DNA from: Desulfocapsa sp.
Lineage (GTDB): Bacteria; Desulfobacterota; Desulfobulbia; Desulfobulbales; Desulfocapsaceae
Assembly: GCA_029934815.1 (NCBI GenBank)
Contig: JAOZLM010000074.1
Location: forward strand, 1-9,139
DNA: 9,139 nt
Direction of reading: 5' to 3'
Made by a program: the position numbers and the translations under genes. The notes below the pieces were generated by a model. The model had not been told where the DNA came from. It saw nothing but the letters and a program-made list of their open reading frames with translations, and did not search any database. Position 1 is the first letter of the stretch. Every line of letters begins with the position of its first letter. Shown here piece by piece: positions 6,361 through 9,139 of this stretch.

Positions 6361-7104
6361 TTACATATACATCCCGCCATTCACGTGAATGGTTTGTCCT
6401 GTTACATAAGCACCATCAGCACCTATAAGATAGGCGACAGCACCTGCCACATCTTCAGGTCTTCCAAGACTTGCAAGCGGGATTTCAGTCATCAGTTTCT
6501 CTTTAATATCGTCCGAGAGGTCTTTTGTCATATCGGTTTCTATATATCCGGGTGCCACACTATTTACGGTTATATTTCGACTGGCAAACTCTCGTGCCAT
6601 GGATTTTGTCATGCCCTGCATGCCTGCTTTTGCTGCTGAATAATTCACCTGTCCGGCGTTTCCACTAAAAGCAACAACAGAGCTGATATTAACTATGCGC
6701 CCCCACCTGCTCTTCATCATGGAACGAGCAGCGGCTTTAGAACAAATAAAAGATCCTTTAAGGTTAGTATCGATAACAGCGTCCCAGGCATCCTCACTCA
6801 TTCTGGCCATCAGACCATCACGGGTGATACCTGCATTATTCACTAAAATATCAAGACTCTTATTATCTTTAATCATCTGCTTGATAGCATCCTGGCATGC
6901 CGCAGCATCCGCCACATCAAAACCAATTATCTCAGCCTTACCACCAGCATCAACAATCATTTTACGGGTTTCTTCTGCAGCTGCAGAGTTGCTTACATAA
7001 TTAATAAAAACATGAGCACCCATGGAGGCCAGTCGAACACAAATCGCTCTGCCAATACCTCTGCTGCCACCGGTTACCAGTGCATTTTTTCCTTCTAAGC
7101 TCAT
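6361..7104 (-). CDS. fabG: 3-oxoacyl-[ACP] reductase
   Basis: Short-chain dehydrogenase/reductase of 247 residues that reduces 3-oxoacyl-ACP to 3-hydroxyacyl-ACP with NADPH, the first reduction of the elongation cycle. The Rossmann motif TGGSRGIG is at 11-18, NNAG at 89-92, and the catalytic set is Asn114, Ser142, Tyr155 and Lys159 (YSAAK). C-terminal GQTIHVNGGMYM is typical of FabG. Many SDR enzymes share these motifs; the adjacent acpP and fabF make FabG the safe call. The start codon overlaps the etfA stop by one base (TAATG), which implies translational coupling to the flavoprotein genes. Confidence 0.95.
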   Translation of the reverse strand: MSLEGKNALVTGGSRGIGRAICVRLASMGAHVFINYVSNSAAAEETRKMIVDAGGKAEIIGFDVADAAACQDAIKQMIKDNKSLDILVNNAGITRDGLMARMSEDAWDAVIDTNLKGSFICSKAAARSMMKSRWGRIVNISSVVAFSGNAGQVNYSAAKAGMQGMTKSMAREFASRNITVNSVAPGYIETDMTKDLSDDIKEKLMTEIPLASLGRPEDVAGAVAYLIGADGAYVTGQTIHVNGGMYM

Positions 7105-8294
7105 TATTTCCGCCGTCCTTCAATTGAACTGATAAGTTTGGGTAGTACTTCAAAAAGGTCACCCACAATACCGAAATCTGTCACATTGAATATCGGTGCA
7201 TCTGCATCCCGGTTTATGGCAACTATCGTTTCAGCAGATTGCATTCCAGCTACGTGTTGAATGGCTCCTGATATACCACAAGCGATATAGAGTTTAGGTG
7301 CAACTGTTTTTCCTGTCTGACCGACCTGATGGGGATACCCTATCCAACCGGAATCGACAACTGCACGAGAAGCAGCAACGGATCCGTTTAGTGATTTTGC
7401 AAGCTCACGGATAAGTTCAAAACCTTTTTCACTTTCAAGGCCTCGTCCTCCGCCAACAAGGATATCAGATTCTTGAATATTTACATTATCCTGTTCTGCA
7501 ATCACCGTCTCAAGGACTCTTACTTTGGATTGAAGTTGAGCAGGTTCTAATACAACATCTTTGATTTCACCTGTTCTTGCAGAATCGAAAGCAAGTTCTT
7601 TCATGACCTTTGGTCGTACTGTGGACATTTGAGGCCTTGAACTAGGACATTCAATAGTAGCCATAATGTTACCGCCAAATGCAGGTCTTGTTTGCAGCAA
7701 TGCACCGTCACTTTCTCTTATGGCAAGCTGTGTACAATCTGCTGTAAGACCGGCACCTAAGATATTTGCAACACCGGGAATAAAAGATCGGCCAATGGCT
7801 GTAGCTCCAGCTAAAACGATTTCAGGTTTGTGTTCCTGAATAAGTTTTGTAAGTACGGCGCCATAGGTCTCATCTGTAAAATATGCAAGGGCTGGATCGT
7901 CTGCTCTATACACTATATCAGCACCATGCCCAATTAACTTTTCAGCAGTTTCTTTGGTATCAGATCCGATTAAGATAGCTGAGAGTTTAACTCCTCTTGC
8001 ATCTGCAAGTTGACGACCAATGCCAAGAAGTTCCAGAGATACCGTTGCAAGATTTCCCTCACGAAATTCGCAATACACCCAGACACCGCTCCAGCTGGCC
8101 AGATCCATCTGTACATTTTTTTCTGCACCTTCAATGGTCAACGCTTCAACTTCGCAGCTATCGACACAGGAACCACACAACGTACAGGCATCCCCAACAA
8201 CAGCGAGGCCATCGATAACTTCAATAGCTGCAAATGCACAGTTGTCTTCACAGATTCCACAACCTATACAGAGTTCATTATCTACTATTAACAT
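7104..8294 (-). CDS. etfA: Electron transfer flavoprotein alpha subunit with N-terminal 2x[4Fe-4S] ferredoxin domain
   Basis: 396 residues, longer than a plain EtfA (about 310-330) because of an N-terminal ferredoxin domain. Two complete CxxCxxCxxxC motifs are present: Cys9/12/15/19 and Cys37/40/43/47, each able to hold a [4Fe-4S] cluster. The ETF alpha/beta domain runs from about 70 to 250, and the FAD-binding domain from about 275 to 390 with GGGRGLES (281-288), SRAVVDSGWIGYPHQVGQTGKT (309-330), CGISGAIQH (339-347) and FNVTDFGIVGDLFEVLP (369-385). It forms a heterodimer with EtfB and passes electrons among acyl-CoA dehydrogenase-type enzymes, ferredoxin or quinone reductases. Ferredoxin-fused EtfA is known from anaerobes, for example CarE of caffeyl-CoA reductase. 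The ribosome binding site is AGAGGA, 18 bases after etfB. The physiological partner is not in view. Confidence 0.94.
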   Translation of the reverse strand: MLIVDNELCIGCGICEDNCAFAAIEVIDGLAVVGDACTLCGSCVDSCEVEALTIEGAEKNVQMDLASWSGVWVYCEFREGNLATVSLELLGIGRQLADARGVKLSAILIGSDTKETAEKLIGHGADIVYRADDPALAYFTDETYGAVLTKLIQEHKPEIVLAGATAIGRSFIPGVANILGAGLTADCTQLAIRESDGALLQTRPAFGGNIMATIECPSSRPQMSTVRPKVMKELAFDSARTGEIKDVVLEPAQLQSKVRVLETVIAEQDNVNIQESDILVGGGRGLESEKGFELIRELAKSLNGSVAASRAVVDSGWIGYPHQVGQTGKTVAPKLYIACGISGAIQHVAGMQSAETIVAINRDADAPIFNVTDFGIVGDLFEVLPKLISSIEGRRK

Positions 8295-8312
8295 TTTCTA
8301 ATTCCTCTGTAT

Positions 8313-9095
8313 CTACTGCAGATATACAGCTAGTTTCTCAACCAACTGCTCAACCTGTTCATCTATTGTTCCGGTTAGCATTGCACGTTCCCCGCGAGGT
8401 GGTGGCGGAAAGACATCAACTACCTGCGTAGGTGATCCGGCAAGGCCGATACAACTGGCATCAGCACCAACATCAGCAGCAGACAGAACTTCAATAACAG
8501 CCTTCTTTGATTTCATTTTGCCTTTTAGCGATGGAACACGAGGCTCGTTAAGATCTTTCACAACAGTGAGCAAAACAGGATATTCAACGGCCACAACATC
8601 ATAGCCATCATCCATCATACGTTCCATCACAAGCTCTTTTTCATTTGCTTCACGCACTTTCTGGATACAGGTTAGAAAGGGAATATCGAGTTGAATGGCT
8701 AGCCCAGGCCCTACTTGTGCGGTGTCACCATCAATTGCCTGCTTTCCACAAAGGATAAGATCAAAATCGCCTATTTTGTTTACTGCTTTAGCAAGGGTGT
8801 AAGAGGTCGCCCAGGTATCAGCTCCTGCAAACGCACGATCAGAAATCAGAACACCACGATCAGCGCCACAGGAAATAGCCTGCCTCAGCACTTCTTCGGC
8901 TTGCGGTGGCCCCATGCTGAGCACAGTGACCTCTCCGCCAAGTTCTTCTTTCAACCTGACAGCCTCTTCAAGGGCGTGCTGGTCATAGGGGTTCATAATC
9001 GATTGAACGCCCTCTCTTGCCAAAGTGTTAGTCTCAGGATCAAGACGCACATCTTTGGCATCAGGTACCTGTTTTACACAAACTATTATCTTCAT
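8313..9095 (-). CDS. etfB: Electron transfer flavoprotein beta subunit
   Basis: 260 residues, the usual length; partner of EtfA, binding AMP or, in bifurcating ETFs, a second FAD. Visible are the N-terminal VKQVPDAKDVRLDPETNTL (8-26), NPYDQHALEEAVRLKE (35-50), VLSMGPPQAEEVLRQAISCGAD (58-79), CGKQAIDGDTAQVGP (116-130) and the ETF beta signature VVKDLNEPRVPSLKGKMKSKK (178-198). From memory, the DGDTAQVGP form (122-130) is the version found in ETFs of anaerobes, including electron-bifurcating ones, and differs from the mitochondrial type; bifurcation is therefore possible but unproven. The ATG is preceded by a GGAAG element. It is the first complete gene of the minus-strand run; about 44 bases remain beyond it. 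Confidence 0.95.
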   Translation of the reverse strand: MKIIVCVKQVPDAKDVRLDPETNTLAREGVQSIMNPYDQHALEEAVRLKEELGGEVTVLSMGPPQAEEVLRQAISCGADRGVLISDRAFAGADTWATSYTLAKAVNKIGDFDLILCGKQAIDGDTAQVGPGLAIQLDIPFLTCIQKVREANEKELVMERMMDDGYDVVAVEYPVLLTVVKDLNEPRVPSLKGKMKSKKAVIEVLSAADVGADASCIGLAGSPTQVVDVFPPPPRGERAMLTGTIDEQVEQLVEKLAVYLQ

Positions 9096-9101
9096 ACCTG
9101 A

Positions 9102-9139
9102 TTACTTCCGTGAATATTCTTTGTTTAGTTCCTGCCCAA
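9102..9139 (-). CDS. Possible C-terminal end of the gene upstream of etfB (partial)
   Basis: Reading inward from the right edge on the minus strand, one frame gives GQELNKEYSRK followed by a TAA at 9104-9102, seven bases before the etfB ATG. The tight spacing fits the tail of an upstream operon member whose end carries the etfB ribosome binding site. Another frame stops earlier (9127-9125) and the third is open into etfB, so this is only a guess. Eleven residues are too few to name a product. Confidence 0.25.
   Translation of the reverse strand, partial: GQELNKEYSRK

Noticed and set aside
8715..9101. 128-codon open frame on the + strand antisense to etfB
   Set aside because: Composition and location indicate a shadow of etfB, whose family motifs are unmistakable; no ribosome binding site or recognisable domain.
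1..9139. CRISPR array, mobile element, tRNA/rRNA or phage defence system
   Set aside because: No regularly spaced repeats, transposase or integrase motifs, structural RNA signatures or known defence domains were seen; the IHF and ParB-like genes alone do not indicate a mobile element.

Overview
This window carries housekeeping genes from a bacterial chromosome. The gene order (fabG-acpP-fabF-rpiB-glyA-nrdR-ribD), an IHF-alpha-like protein, and an electron-transfer flavoprotein whose alpha subunit has an N-terminal two-cluster ferredoxin domain all point to an anaerobe of the Desulfobacterota (former Deltaproteobacteria), perhaps close to the Desulfobulbales. That placement is inferred from gene order and protein style, not from a database search. 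There is no CRISPR array, transposase, integrase, tRNA or rRNA that I can see.

Layout, left to right. Two genes lie on the + strand: an IHF-alpha/HU-type DNA-binding protein (3-290), followed by a clear intrinsic terminator, and a divergent ParB-like protein of 317 residues (398-1351) with no ParA beside it. The ParB-like gene meets the minus-strand genes tail to tail, and the two stop codons share a TTAA. Everything from 1348 to the right edge is read on the minus strand. In transcription order (right to left) it is etfB, etfA, fabG, acpP, fabF, rpiB, then a hairpin with a T-run, then glyA, nrdR and ribD. Gaps are mostly short: etfA/fabG overlap by one base (TAATG), nrdR/ribD overlap by 14 bases, and others are 18-44 bases. 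Only fabG-acpP (97 bases) has a longer spacer, and it contains a plausible sigma70-type promoter for acpP. No gene-free stretch exceeds about 110 bases.

Function. EtfBA is a soluble flavin electron carrier/bifurcation module. FabG, AcpP and FabF are the reductase, carrier and condensing enzyme of the type II fatty acid elongation cycle. RpiB (pentose phosphate), GlyA (serine/glycine and one-carbon units), NrdR (repressor of ribonucleotide reductase genes) and RibD (riboflavin synthesis) form a nucleotide/cofactor block. RibD and ETF are linked only loosely, in that riboflavin is the precursor of the FAD that ETF carries.

The points most worth a second look are the tight coupling of an ETF to fatty-acid synthesis genes, the lone ParB-like protein with degenerate nucleotide-binding motifs, the hairpin just upstream of glyA (which also shows that the longest glyA reading frame starts too early), and the acpP promoter, whose -35 region sits between the arms of a perfect inverted repeat. 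I did not find a convincing new multi-gene system here.
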